Shown here: positions 24,346 to 37,200 of the stretch, one piece after another
How the letters are laid out: every line of letters begins with the position of its first letter
Position numbering within the stretch: position 1 is the first letter of the stretch
NCBI GenBank assembly: GCA_907165065.1
Contig: OU015524.1
Span: forward strand, 31,682,795 to 31,746,794
Source of the DNA: Caprimulgus europaeus
Taxonomy: Eukaryota; Chordata; Aves; Caprimulgiformes; Caprimulgidae
Reading direction: 5' to 3'
Length of the DNA: 64,000 nucleotides
Translations under genes and position numbers: made by a program
Notes under the pieces: model-generated
What the model saw: the letters and a program-made list of their open reading frames with translations, nothing else
The model's database searches: none
Told to the model about the DNA's origin: nothing

Positions 24346-27300
24346 GCAGAATTGGCTTCCTGGCCATGCTGTCCATCAGCTCCCACCAGAGCTCCTGCAT
24401 AGCATGGTGCACAGCCAGCTCCTTGCCAGCAGCCATGTACAAAGATTTTTGTCCTGGAAGTTCACACTCAGGTGGAGGTTCCTTCAGCTCCTGCATTTAG
24501 TGGAGGACTTACAGGAAAGTATATTTTTCTCAGGACTTTGGAGCAATCTCCAAATTTCTTCTGACTGAGCTGGTGAAGAATGGGGTTGGAGCCAAGAAAA
24601 CAAAAGGTTGGGCCACTAAAGGGAAGGAAGATTTTTTGTTCTTAGAAGCTGGTCCTCTGCAATCTGACTTTTGAAAAGACAGGGGCCAAGTATGTTGCCT
24701 GTCCAACTTTTTTTACTTTTGCTGAACATTAACACAACAACAGGAAGCAAAACACAGATTTGCTAAATGTGATATTTTCCAAAAGAAAATGTGAACTCAT
24801 CAAGAGATAAATAGGAAAGAAGAGTTAGAAAGAAATGAGGGAAACTTTTCAAAGGCCACTGAGAGAGTCAATGTTGCAAACAAGATATCCCTGGAGAAAT
24901 GCTGAACTCCTGCTCTGTTCCCAGACCACAGGGGAAAATCCTCTGTACAGTGGCACACTGTCAGCCATTCAACTAGTTCCTGATTACATCTGACTGTGGT
25001 ACAGCAGACCACTGAGCCACTGAACAGTGGTAATCTCCCACTACATTTTTACTTCATGGATTTTGGGAAACAAACAGGCAAGTTTTGTGGCAGGACATTA
25101 TCTACAGAGCTCCACATCTCCTGAAGCGAGCAGCTGGAATTGGAAGAAGTTTGTGATTTTCTGGTCATAGAAGATGCTGGACATTATGGATGATGTGCTG
25201 AGAAATATATTATGCACTCATGTACATCCTGCGGATAATATTGTAGTCACTCTGGCATAGTTATTAAGAACTAGCCCAAATGATATTAATAGAAGTAAAA
25301 CATTACTGCTTAATGATACTGTGCCATTTAAAAAGCATCAATAATGGCAGGATGGCATTACATATATAGATAAGCCATTGAGTGTCAACAAACTAATGAG
25401 TTATATTTATATCCCTGTACAATAATGTTTATCGATGTGGTTGTGGAAAACAAGGCAGACTGGATGTTTTATGAGTAGGCCTAATATTAGAACTAATTGG
25501 AGCTTGTGAGCCAGAACATTTCCCTCCATTAAATATGTCTGCTACAGAAATTAGATGCTTTCTATGGCGTTGCTCTCAGGCTGTGTGTGGGAAAGTGCTT
25601 TAAAGAAAGAAATGTGGAAATAACTGGAAAGCCAAAATTTAACCCTTTTTCCCCATGCATATTCTTTCTCTGTTTTGCATTACTTCTCCCTCTGAAACAA
25701 GGATTAGATGCTTCTTATTTTTTGTGTGGCCTCAGCCAAACCACTTCCTCTGTCTTCTTCCCTGTCCACAAACTGTTATGAAGACTGCCCCTGAAATGTA
25801 TATACTACTCAGACCTGCGGACTTTGGGACTTTGTAAAAGCAATTAGCCAGGAGACTGGCAGTGAAGCACATTGCAGAAGGTGTCTTTGCAGATACCCAG
25901 CAGCATCCTGAGCTGGACACACTATTTCCATCCAGAAATCCTTTCCCAGTTTGTTAGGCCTTAGTGCCTCAGTGGAAAGGGAGTTGTTGGCACTAGGAAG
26001 GATTTTGGGTGTGACATGAAAGTGAATCATTTACAAATGCCTCAGAGATGTGTGTGCATGACCAGGGCCTAAGAAAAAGCTAGGCAGCTCTTAACTAACC
26101 ACTATTGAATTTGTAATGCTGTCTCTTTAGGCCCATTAATTTTTTAATTGAAAACTCATTGGATGAATGCATGAATAGCACTGGAGAAGGTTTTGGCACT
26201 TGGGACACCTCTTTTGTAGGGAAGTGTCTCAGAAAGAGGCTGCAGACTCTGGCTTCCTCTCCTCTCTGTGAGAGCAGAGGAGATACCTGGCAAGGACAGG
26301 GCCTGAGTAAAGGCTAGATGCAGTTTTGCAGCTTTTAGGCTGAGCGAAACTAGAAATGAATTTTCTCATAAGGCATTGATCTAACATTTGGCCACTGTTG
26401 CCACCGCCTCCTCCTCCCCTGTTTTTCATAGTGACTGCTGTGTTTTGTGCAGATGCCCACCATAATGGAAGGTGGGAGAGAAGGACAGCTGGTGGATTGG
26501 ATCCCTTGGAGGGTGCAAACAGATATTTAGTACCTGTTAGCCCTGGACAGGGCACTTCAGGGAAGCCATGCAATTGCCACTAGAAAGCTCTGGTGATCCA
26601 AAATGAGCATGCTGATTGATTTTAAGTGTTGGAAAGAGTGTTGTCTGTGTTGCTCTCCAAGCCTTGAATGCCAAATGTCCACCCACACTGGGTTGTAGGC
26701 CAGATGGTCTTGCCCTGAGGTAAACTGTTGTAATCTGAAGTCACTCAATGGCTGTGATTTACATGAAATGATAACCTCACTCCATCCAGAAAGGTGTGTT
26801 TCCATGGTAAGAAGTGACCTTGTGTCTTATTCTCTTTAGACAGGTATAATATAAACAGTCAGACAAATCTGTGCTGTTTGCAATGCCTGTTGCCTCAGGA
26901 AGGAAAACAGAGCGAAGGCTCTGGAAATTAGAGCACTAAAGCAAACTCGTCTCCATCATGATGTTCTACCTCTGCAGGAATTGGTGGGACATCCCCATGC
27001 TGTTCTTCTTGCTGTGCCTGTTCTGGGGCACATAGGAATATTGGTCAGGCTTCTCCATGGTTGCTGGCTTTTCAGTAGTAGATTGAGTGGCTTCAAGGCA
27101 AAAAGAAAACCCAGCACTTCTGAATCCTAATATCGTCAGGCCCATAGTTAAATGATTTTATAATGTAAAGTAAGATGGCACCTGCAGATTTGATGAAAAG
27201 CCTGGGAGAACCTAGCTGTAAAAGTCTCCTGGTGACAACATCTGAACTGCTTAACTGCTCAGCTTACTTATCCCCTAATGCACCAAAGCAGCATCACCCT

Positions 27301-29286
27301 CTGAGGAGAGATGGAAACCGCCTGAGCTGTTTCCATGCGTTGCTCCCCAGACAGCTCAGATTGTTCTTCCATCACTAGTGGAGAAAGCTGTAGCTGGCAG
27401 GTATTGTGCTCCCAGTGAGGGGCTTAAGATATATGAATGCTGTGTCAATGTCTGACCTTTATCTCTGTGTAATGATGGGGACATTTATTACAGCTTCCTT
27501 CAGCCTCCACATATTTCTATAGAAAATAATGGGGCCCTGCACTGGTGCCTCTAGTTCTTCCTTGTATCTGAGAAGTGATTAATGCAACAGAATAGCTAAT
27601 TAAACATTTTGTCAGTGTGGCATTCAAAAATAATTGAGATTTCTAATGATAGTGCTGTGATAAATGAAAGAGTTAATGTATTCCAATGGCACCCAGACAA
27701 TGCAGATAAAACAATCGACCTGCATCTCAGTTCCTCTTCTGATAATCCCTCTTCCCCCTCCCTGAATTCCTGTTGCTCTTCTAGGAGCTGAAGAAGTTTA
27801 GATCTGCTCCAGTTGTGTATCTCAGTACAACTTGATAATAATAGATTTCTGGTTGTGGTCTTCCTGAGCTCCCAGGGGATCCTGCCCCCCGGAAGAGACT
27901 TGGCCCCGTTGTACCTGCAGCCTCCAGAATCCCTCTTCAAAACCATTTCTCTGTATTAGAGTGTAGGGGGCAGGCATAAGCATGGTAGAAACTAAAGGAG
28001 AAGAAATACAGATACAGACACACGCATGCACAAGCATAGCTCACCACGCAGGCAGCTAGATGGGAGGAAACAGAATGGCCATCTGGCTGGAGCAATATGA
28101 AGCTTTTATTGTTTTCCTTTGCTGCTGACAAGCTAAAAATAAAAACCCAGTCATGGTAGGCAAAGGGTATCTGATGAACTTTAAGAGGATAGAGTCTGCT
28201 CTGCTTTGTGCTGGTGTAAATACTGGTTTGGCCTGAATGAGCCACTCTGCAGATGCACCTGGGCACAACCTACTACAGAATTTGGCCCTGAAAGGCTGTA
28301 GAATACCAGATTTTGCTGCAGCTGTGGGGTGATTTTGTGAAAAAGTATGTTAATTAAACCCTGAATGGCAGTTTTATTAAGACTCTGTGAGTAAATGTGG
28401 TACTTTATCTCCCTCCTGGTGTGTGCATGAATTTAATGCTTGCAGAGTGTGTTGGCAGAGCTGGAGGCTGAATTCTGTTTATTCATGATGTTCTAATATC
28501 ACCATCACCACCACTGCTATCCCTCTAATGAGCCCTGTCAGCATCCTGGGACAAAGACATTTACCCACAGAATGGGCTTGTCCTTGTGAAGTCAATAGGA
28601 TGATAATTGTGCCTTCTCCATCCTTCCTCCTCTTTGCCTTCCAGACCCTCTAATTCTAGATTTCAAAAGTTTACAGCCCAATACTTTGTTAAATTTAAGC
28701 CTATCCCAAGAATAATAATGTTTTTGACAAATCAGTACTTTTCCAATGAAAAGCTGATTGCACTGAAACATTTCCAGACCAGCTGTAGTGAGGACAAATT
28801 CATTAATATATGCCTTTGAGCATGCTTTCTTTCAGGTGTCATAGGAAGATAAATGCTCTAAAGTTTTTCCTGCTTCAGGTGATATGCTCAGTTACTATTT
28901 CAGCAGGGCTGCATAGAAATTGAGACAAAATGGGATTGTAGAGATCCCGGCAGGAGCTCAGTAGCTGGAGGCGGCCGATAGTCACTGCTGCTCTTGGTGA
29001 AACGCATGCTGGAATTGCTACTGCTGTCAGAGGCCACAGGTGCAGGGACAGGAGGCTGCAAAGGGATGCTGCCTGCTGCAAAGGGATGCTGCATCCTGCT
29101 TTGAGCAGGGGTAGTTCTGTCTCTCCATGCCTTTATCTGCCAGAAGTGAATGCAGCTGCTACTGTGATAGCTGGCAGCTGCTGTGGTCAGAATAATGTTG
29201 CAGGTCAACACTTATTTCTGCAGGCTTTCCTGTTAAAGATGAAGCTAATGGGCAAGGATTGGCTCTTTCTTTGGCCTTCAGGAGTA
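24346..29286. other. Single-copy non-coding sequence
   Basis: No gene is supported. AT-rich segments that could be conserved non-coding DNA are 25240-25450, 27595-27730 and 28330-28510. A minus-strand frame at 28900-29211 has a Pro/Ser-rich reading with two splice-acceptor-like motifs (see findings) but no recognised homologue. A 20-bp tandem duplication lies at 29055-29092. Confidence 0.5.
29055..29092. repeat. 20-bp tandem duplication, two copies
   Basis: gctgcaaagggatgctgc occurs at 29055-29072 and again at 29075-29092, a 20-bp period. On the minus strand each copy carries catccctttgcag, which resembles a splice acceptor. Confidence 0.95.
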
Positions 29287-29452
29287 ATAGAATCACAGAA
29301 TCTTAGAATGGTATGGGTTAGAAGAGATCTTAAAGATCATCTAGTTCCAACCCCACTTTGGGCAGGGACACCTTCCACTAGACCAGGTTGCTCAAAGCCC
29401 CATCCAACCTGGCCTTGAACACTTCCGGGGAGGGCATCCACAACTTCTCCCC
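29287..29452 (-). mobile_element. CR1 LINE 3' UTR fragment, minus strand
   Basis: The plus strand starts atagaatcacagaatc and continues through ttaaagatcatctagttcc and ccactagaccaggttgctc to gagggcatccacaacttctc, the reverse complement of the CR1 3' UTR. It is 5'-truncated after about 165 bp and includes only the 3' UTR, no reading frame. Confidence 0.95.
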
Positions 29453-30998
29453 AGAGATCAATGCAAGCTTGTATATTGTCATGGTTTCTATGTTGTGGGC
29501 TTAGAAAGATAAGATCATATGTAAGAATTCATCCTTCTACTCCCTTACACTTATTTCTGAACATAATTGTGATAATTGCATGTAGCTGCTAATTATTTGC
29601 ATTTCAGATGCACAGAAGAACAGCAAAAAACCCCTCAAACCAACAAACAAAAAAAAAACAACCAGAAAAAAGAGCCACCAGGTGCAGACTCTTAGCATTT
29701 AAGCACAGCAGTGTTTGCTGCTTGCTGTTGTTTGTTGTATTTCACCCACAAGATTAAAACATGGCATTGCACGGTGGAATTCTGCACTTCAACAGAAGGT
29801 TTCTATCAAGCCTTGGACTGTATGTCTAGCTGAAGACTTGACCCTGAGTGATCACCAGGAGACACTGTAAGGTACCAGGTGAAGGGCTTTATTGAAGAAA
29901 ATGCCTTAACGAAAGCAACATGAGGACTCCCATTGTAAGCTTCGTGACAGGGAGCACTGAAAGCACACAGTAAAATTAAAGGGCAGCATTTACTGAAGCA
30001 ACAAAAGCACATATTTGTATTCCACAGTATGTAACATGGAATTAACTGCCACGGGATAGATAGGCAATAGGATTCAAAGGATGGGTAGAGACATCTGTGA
30101 AAAATAGTCTATTTGCCAGAGTTAAACTCTGTCAGAGGTAGCATCCACTGTTTATTAATCATTTATCAATGAGTAACTTCTGTCCTTATCTGGAGTTTCA
30201 CTGTAGCAGATGTTATACTGATGCACAGAGAAAGTCAGTCCCAGTTTCAAGGTATTAAAAATCTACATATAGCTTCAAAGAAGGGATGGGAGGTAATCAA
30301 ATGTTACTGTAGTTCCACCTTTTCTATATTGTTATTTGTGCTTTTTTTTTTTTTTTAAAGCAAAAAGGGGCTTGGGAAGAAACTTTCCTGAAAGAAATAA
30401 GTCAAATAATATATCCAGTGGGAATTCAGAAATTAGAGAGTAAGGGAAGAATATTAATTTTCCTCTGTTTCAGGTGGTGGTTGCTAGAGACTGGGCAAAA
30501 GGCACTCTTGTCTGATACATGAATTCTTCTATTTCTGTTGATAAAAAGCACAACATAGTCAAAAACTAAAGAAACAGGGCAGAAAAGGTGGTATTCATAA
30601 AACTGTCTTTTATTTCCAATGCTGAATAATCAGGCATTGTGACACCAACCCTCTGTAATCACGAGACTGCCTTTAAAAAATCAGGAGGCTTTGAAATAAT
30701 AAATGTGCACTTAATTTGTTTTCAGTTGTTTAAACCTTTAGGGTTCACACCCTGTACTCTTGGCAAAATTTGGTGCTCCTGACCCATTCTTCCTTTGCAG
30801 CCTCTGCTGTATCAATGCCCTGTGCTGGGAATGGCTGTGCTGTGTCCTTGGGAGAGACTCAGATCCATCAGAGAGCACCACCAGCTTTTCCATATCCAGT
30901 TGCTGTTGAGAGCATCTTATTTTGAGCCAAGGAATGCAGATGTGCCCATTCACCCATTTTTTGCCCTCAGAGCTAGCTACTGCCCACCGTGGGGTTAC
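29453..30998. other. Single-copy non-coding sequence
   Basis: No gene is supported. It holds an A-rich (CAA)-like low-complexity stretch at 29616-29672 and T15 at 30342-30356. Open frames on both strands at 30738-31094 overlap each other and the neighbouring LTR and are not credible genes. Confidence 0.55.
29616..29672. repeat. A-rich (CAA)-like low-complexity stretch
   Basis: The stretch is made of A runs broken by single or double C, such as aacaaacaaaaaaaaaac. Similar A/C-rich patches recur at 32945-33015 and 60780-60800. Confidence 0.8.
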
Positions 30999-31585
30999 TG
31001 TTGGGGTTTTAACCTGGCCAGCAGCCAAACACTGTGGAGCTTCTCACTTATCCTCTCCTGCCTCTGGGAGCGGGGGAGAGAACTGGAGGGGTAAAGGAGA
31101 TTTGTAGGTTGAGATAAAAACAATTTAATAATTGAAATATAATAATAATAATAATAATAATAAATAATCTATACAAATGAGTGATGTACAGTACAACTGC
31201 TCTCCACCTGCCAACTGATGCCCAGCCCATTTCTGGCTAGTGATCCCAGAGACGAGAAAATTTTGAAACCACACCCCAGAAGAAAGAGACAGCTTCCCAG
31301 CCAAACCTCATCTGTATGCTGAGCATGCCTTTGCATCGTGTGGAATATTTCATTGGCCAATTTGAACCTGTTGCTCTGGCTATGCTCCCTCCCAGCTTCA
31401 TGTGCATCTGCACGCTAACAAAGCATGAGAAGTTGAAAAGTCTTTGATTTCTTAGCAACAACTAAAACCTTCAGTGTATTATCAATATTCTTCTCATACC
31501 AAATCCTGTACTAAATCCAAAACACAATGCTATCTTAGCTACTAAAGAAAATTAGATCTATCCCAGCTGAAATCTGGACAGATAC
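30994..31585 (-). mobile_element. Solo LTR of the same avian ERVL-like family, minus orientation
   Basis: The LTR proper is 30999-31580 (about 582 bp). It begins tgttggggttttaacc and ends gctgaaatctggaca, the reverse complement of the family ends (tgtcc...aaccccaaca). Flanks are gttac (30994-30998) and gatac (31581-31585), a 5-bp target-site duplication with one difference. The reversed family landmarks are present: the gttgagataaaaacaa block with an (AAT)n expansion, the cattggccaa box near 31351, and agaaaattagatc near the end. No internal retroviral sequence adjoins. It is old, judging by its differences from the other two copies. Confidence 0.88.
31139..31168. repeat. (AAT)n microsatellite inside the LTR
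   Basis: About nine aat/ata units have grown within the AT-rich part of the minus-strand LTR. The LTR at 54956 has only a diffuse AT-rich stretch at the matching place. Confidence 0.9.
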
Positions 31586-33280
31586 TGTCAATCAGAATAC
31601 ATCTCACAAAGGCTACTTTTTCAATGTGAGCTAAGAACAGACGCTTGTAAGGAGTAGTTCTTCAGGTTATCTAATCTCATTGCAAGGAAAGGCAACACCA
31701 GAATAGTGAGCATGAAAGTTGAAACCCAAAGAAGGAGCCGAGGCAACTCATCTCTCTCTGGGACAGAAACAAGTACCTGAAATTGACATCTGACTGCTAT
31801 GTGCCATCCATTTGAGTGTCCCAGCAGAGCTGAAGATGTATTTTCCTCTTACAGAGATGCAATCTCAGCAGAAAAGTGCCAGATGCTGAGATAATTTGAA
31901 GAAATGGGAAGAAGTGGGCTATTTACTGGCCTGGACATACTTTTATTTTCAATTACTATAATTTTCAGCTGTCTCAATGAATTTAGGTCAAAGAGTCAGC
32001 TATGCAACCTAGTCCAGACAGTATCAATCTGTAAAAACACTTGTTGAGTAGCACCAAGGTAAGGGTGATTGCATTTGTTGTATATCTGCTGCCCCACATC
32101 TTGTGTGCAGTCCCTCTCTAAGGCATGATGAAATGTGACAAAGCATGGCCAAATGTGACCAGAAACAGCCCAAGCTCTGCTCTGCCTGCTAGTGCGCCTC
32201 TGAAATCCACCATTGCTGCCTTGTTTTCTCCCAGTGATCATGGGAAGAAAGAGTTAATTACTCCTGCCTTAATGAGCTATCATAGAAGGAAATAAATAGC
32301 AGTGGAAATAACATAGATAGGAAGATTTTGGTGAACTTATGAATGGGGAGATGATGATTAGTTTTAGAGCTTGGATATGGAGGTATTTAGAAATTGGCAT
32401 TAAGACTGAGAATTTACACAAGAGGCTTGTCAGCAGAGGCAGAGTTACTGGTTGCTGTCACATCTGCTAGATGCAAACTAAGATCTCTATCTTCTCTCTG
32501 CCTAGGTAAACCCTCGGCTAGAGGCTCTTTCTTCCCTTAGAGGGAGCTCCAATGTCAGGTTCCTCTCACCTCCTATGAGGACAATTCATGTGAATAAGCG
32601 CATGTGAATCTAGCAGCTGCCTTTCCCCTCACCTGAGCCTCTCTGCTACCACCTTTTCTTTCCTGGAGCCTCCATCTGTATCTCTGCCTTGAAATGACAA
32701 AACTTCCTGCAATTCCTCTGTCTCAAGCTATGCCAAGTCTCTTGGGACTCACACATGCCTCAGGCAGTGACCTGATCTGGTCTCATCTGGCTTTGAGAAT
32801 CTCTGGACTTAATCATGAACCTTGAAGACGCAGGCCAGCTTGCCATGAAGACCGCTTAAACTTGAACTCAATTGTGAGGGCACACATGTCCTGTCACATA
32901 CATCCGTGGTTTTTTCTCATGACAACTATTTTAGTCTTTTTGTCTGAAAAAAATAAAGATTTTTAAGCAAAAAAACCCCCCAAAGCCCAAAAACTCCAAA
33001 CCCAAACAAAAAAAGCTCAGATATTTTTCATATAGAAAAGGTGCTGCACCAGAAACTTAATTTCTATCAGAACACTAATCCAATGGGATTTTTTTTAGCA
33101 TCTCAGAGAAACCTCCTGGCTTTTTACTGATCCTTTGAGTGATCAGATCCCTACCTCTAATTCTTTCCTTTATGCTATTTTTGACTGTTATATATTGTCA
33201 TTAAGGCACAACCGATATTGAGGATTAGCTTTTTGTATCTGTAGTTCAAACTTCAAGTAGAGCCTTTCTCTTTCTTTCAG

Positions 33281-33450
33281 ATGTAATAATGAATATTCAC
33301 GGTTGTGTCAAATACTGTCCAGGTGTTCACCTATAAATATTCACAAATCATTGTTGTGTGTGAGCATAAATCTGCATTATCTAAGCATGAATGTGAAATT
33401 GCCCAGATAGATCATGAATATTCATTGTCTAAATGGACTCTGAATTGCCC
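33281..33450. promoter_or_regulatory. Cluster of palindromic tgaatattca motifs, candidate regulatory element
   Basis: tgaatattcac lies at 33290-33300, taaatattcac at 33334-33344, and the perfect 12-bp palindrome ATGAATATTCAT at 33414-33425. tgaaattgccca (near 33394) and tgaattgccca (near 33441) form a second pair. POU-family dimers are known to bind palindromic sites of this general shape; occupancy here is inference. The repeated core in AT-rich DNA could also be chance. Confidence 0.3.
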
Positions 33451-34081
33451 ATAAACTATCTCACATTTTAGCAGCTTGATCTAACAGTTCTTTCACAATG
33501 AGTCCACAGCTTTACAAGTGACTGGTCAGAGTGGAGACAATAAAATTTATCATTGTGTGCAGTGGTTACTCATGATATTCTGATCAACGTACCAGGCAAG
33601 CACAAAGTCTTTCTGCATTGAAATGTATAGAATGAGTTGGAACACAGTCCCATCAAATTCACTCCAAATTCCATATTGTGTGTTTCACCCTTGATATTCT
33701 CTAGGCTCAACTTGCTTATTTTATAAATCAGGGAAAGATTATCTTTCTCCCAGACCCACAGACACAGTGTATGTGGGGCTGTGTCACTTTGTGTTACTGG
33801 AAAAAAAAACAAAATAAAACCCCAGATCTGGTGCCAAGCAATGAAGAATTAACCCCTGAAATTCCAGAAGTGTAAGGTCCTGCTTGTTTCTGTGGTTGTG
33901 CTAGAGCTATTGTGGAAACCAGGAGGAATTGGCTTATTCCTGGACTGCTTGAAGGCTACTTGGTGCCACTGGAAAATCACCAGGGGCAATGTTTTTCTGC
34001 TCTACTCAGGACCCCTGTCTCACTTGGTATACATCTTCTATCAGATACCCATACAACAAGGCAGGATTTCTAGGAAGCAGA

Positions 34082-34117
34082 TATTAGACCATTTGATCTG
34101 GTATTAGACCATTTGAT
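34082..34117. repeat. 20-bp tandem duplication, two copies
   Basis: tattagaccatttgat occurs at 34082-34097 and 34102-34117, a 20-bp period with identical 16-base cores. It is a simple local duplication in single-copy DNA. Confidence 0.95.
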
Positions 34118-34189
34118 AGAATTGGAAAAATCAGCCAAATTTTTAAACTTTTAGAGATCTACAGTGTCCTAAAAATACTTGTGTGTTGG

Positions 34190-34234
34190 GTTTTTTTTTG
34201 TTTGTTTTTTTTTTTGTGTGTGTGTGTGTGTGTG
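34190..34234. repeat. Poly(T) followed by (GT)n
   Basis: A T-rich stretch with single G interruptions leads into about ten GT units at 34215-34234. Confidence 0.92.
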
Positions 34235-37200
34235 GTTTTGTTTTTTTTCCAGAAAAGAAGTTGAGGATATCTGGGTCATGTGTAAGTATCTGCCATGTTT
34301 AAACTGTAGATGTCGATCTTTAAAGAAAGTACACCTATTCTCTGTGCCTCTGTTGCCTTTTGGTGAAATGGGTAGTGTTCCTTGTCCTTTCCCATGAGCT
34401 GAGGAGGAATACACTGTAGCATGAGGAGCTCAGAGATGGAAATAGCAAGCATGAGAAGAAGAGGCTTATGGATACTGTAGATAAATTGATAGAACAACCA
34501 AAACTGCCAGGAACTCTGGATCGGAGCTTGGCCCGATAAAACAAGTGTGAACTTGACTCCTTGACCCAAAATCTTGGTCAGGCTTGGATCTATGTGCATC
34601 CTCCATATGAGCCTCTCTTCCAAGGTGGTGTTAGGTGAAAACCAGTATGAAAGTCCAGTGCAATGAAAGTAGTGCTCCATGCAAAGTATTGGAACAAAAT
34701 ACACCTTTCTGCTTTGTGTGCATTGCAGGGCTGCTGTACAGTTTTTTGTCTCTGTCTTTGAGAATCCAGGAAAGGGACAGGCACAGGAGCAGGGGAGATG
34801 GTACTTTTTTAGTGCCCAGCAATGTGTACTAGTGACTTCATTGAAGAAATAATGCAGGAAGTCCCTGCAGTTTAACTGAAGCTAAAAACATTCTGGCTCT
34901 CTTTACCTCAGATATATCCAGTCTAGCCAAACCTTTAATTTCCTTCATTCACTCTTACTTTATTTCCTCTGTAAAATGCTCTCTGGGTAGCGCAGGGCAG
35001 GAATCACCTGCCCACAGTGGTCAGACTGGATGAACACCACTTGAAATCTTCTAGTGCCCATTTATTATGTAAGTGAAAGGACAACTGTGCTATACCAATC
35101 AGGATACCGTAAAAGCTAGCAGTTGCTACCTAAATCCACAAAGATGCAGGAAATAAGCTGTCAGTGTTTGCTTTGATGGTACAATACTTCTAACAGTATT
35201 TTTCCTTGATGGAGACTTTCTTATAGAGAAACTGGGTGCAGTGAAAGTTCTCTGAGATAGATTGATCAGTATCTAAAATGTTAACAACATGGTAGAGTTC
35301 AGAGGAGTATTGTCCCAGCCATGGAGGAGATATGAATTACATGAGAAATGAGAATCCTCAATCTAGAGATCAATACAACTTAATTGCTAAGGTCATTTGT
35401 TCTGTTTGTCACTGCAGAAAGTCAGGGTGCTGTATTTCTCTAGTTCACCTTTTTGCTTTTAAGGGAGCGTAACTGGGCTCTGGCAGAAAGCAGGATGCAA
35501 AGCAGCTAAAATCCCTAGATGTTTGGTCCGATGCTTGTTTTCAAGATCTGTTTCCTTTGCTCCAGTCCAAATGGCTTGTTCAAATTATTTCTATTTTTCA
35601 CTTACTAATAATGCCCGTGCTTTGTGCTAGTGATTTACTGAAGACAAAAAGCCATAAAAGCTTGGGCAGAAGACAGGAGCATCACTAAATAGAAGTACTT
35701 GACAGTAAATAGCACCACATTGTGTGGCATCTTTGACTGACAAGAGAACAGAGAGTGACCTGAAATCCCTTTAGGGGAAGATGAGGGTCAGGAAGAACAG
35801 TCTTTAGAGCTTCCCAGAGCCAAAGCAGAGATGAACAGTTCAGGAGCTCACATCTGCAGGATGGTGATGTGCTGAGTCACTTTTTTAAAGAGGGAAGTAA
35901 AAAATAGAATAAAGTAAAAAATGAAATGTCTCTTCTTCAGGAAAAAGCTAATAAACTAAACCTCACAGGAATAAGGGTGATTCTGACAGGATCCTGCCCA
36001 TGCCCCTGAGAGGCATTAGCTGTACAAGCTTGGATATGCAGCAGCATGATGGAAAATACTGTGTTTGTGTTAGCAACCTGCCCCCAGAAACTTTACCAGA
36101 CTTGATTTAGATGTGAAGAAGGTCATGATTATACCCCCCTGGGACTCACAGGGTCTGAACAATGTAGATGCTAAGAAAATATCATTACTTTTAATAACGT
36201 TTCATGTCCTGAAGCTGCTACCTGCGCTTCACTTCAACCAGCTCAGGCTACTCATGGCTGCACTATAGCATATCATAACTCAGGCTGGCAGCAGAGAAAT
36301 TCTGCATGTCCCCAAAAAACGAGTGGGGCCTGCTGCCAGCTGGGTTGGGAGCTACTGGGGATAGCAGTACGGCTGCAAAACCCGCTCTGGGGTATAAACT
36401 GAACACTGAAAACATGGCAGCATCACAACTTTGCAAAGCCAGTACCCATTAAAAGAACAATTTTATTTCCTGAATGCCAACTGTTAAGTATAGCCTGAAA
36501 AGGAGTGTTTGTACGACTGAGCCAGAGCACACAAATGGTTGTGTTGTGCTGTACTTTTACTACCTTACTGCACAAAAACTGCAGTTCTCCTCAGCTGTGC
36601 TTAAATCAGGGACTCCCAAGCTTTCCTTCTGGGGAACTATATCAAAACTGACAGGTTGCTTGGGAATCATTGGGAACTAACTAGTCCTATTACCACAATC
36701 TCATAGCGATGACAGTAACTGCTATCAAGAGGGAAACGAGGATGCTGCTTCTGAACATACTTGTGGAAGCCTGCATGTGATCACACACTGTTGGTTTTGG
36801 AAAAATGCCTGCACATTTCCTTTGGCCCTTGTTTCATGTGCTGTGCTCTGTTCTTTTCTTTCTCCAATGGTACACCCTTGAGGGAGGGAGGTAGCTGATA
36901 ATGTCATGGCCCTAACAGCTGTCTCTGCCTCTGTGAGGAAGTCTAAGTTTTTGAGCATGTTGGTTGCTCCAAAGTCAGAGCCTGTCGCCTAAGATCCATG
37001 TTTCCAGGGCATTACACTGAATATGGCTTTTGGCCCTCTTTTAATGAATAAGTATTTTCCTCTCCAGGTGTCCAGCCCTACGAAGCTGTGAAAATGGATA
37101 TGGATGACCTCACTTCAGAATAGGCTGTGAAAGAAATGACCCATTTAACCATTAATCTAGAATATATAAGAAACCTCAAATACTGTTGAACTACATGTGT

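Noticed and set aside
29672-29690. CTCF-like ccaccaggtgcag
   Set aside because: Matches only part of the CTCF core and lacks the G-rich half.
32940-33015. aataaa followed by A/C-rich sequence, possible processed transcript tail
   Set aside because: No upstream similarity to a transcript, and the tail is A/C low complexity rather than poly(A).
34276-34704. Longest non-CR1 open frame, 142 codons on the minus strand
   Set aside because: Overlaps open frames on both strands, has no recognised domain, and lies beside a simple repeat; likely chance.
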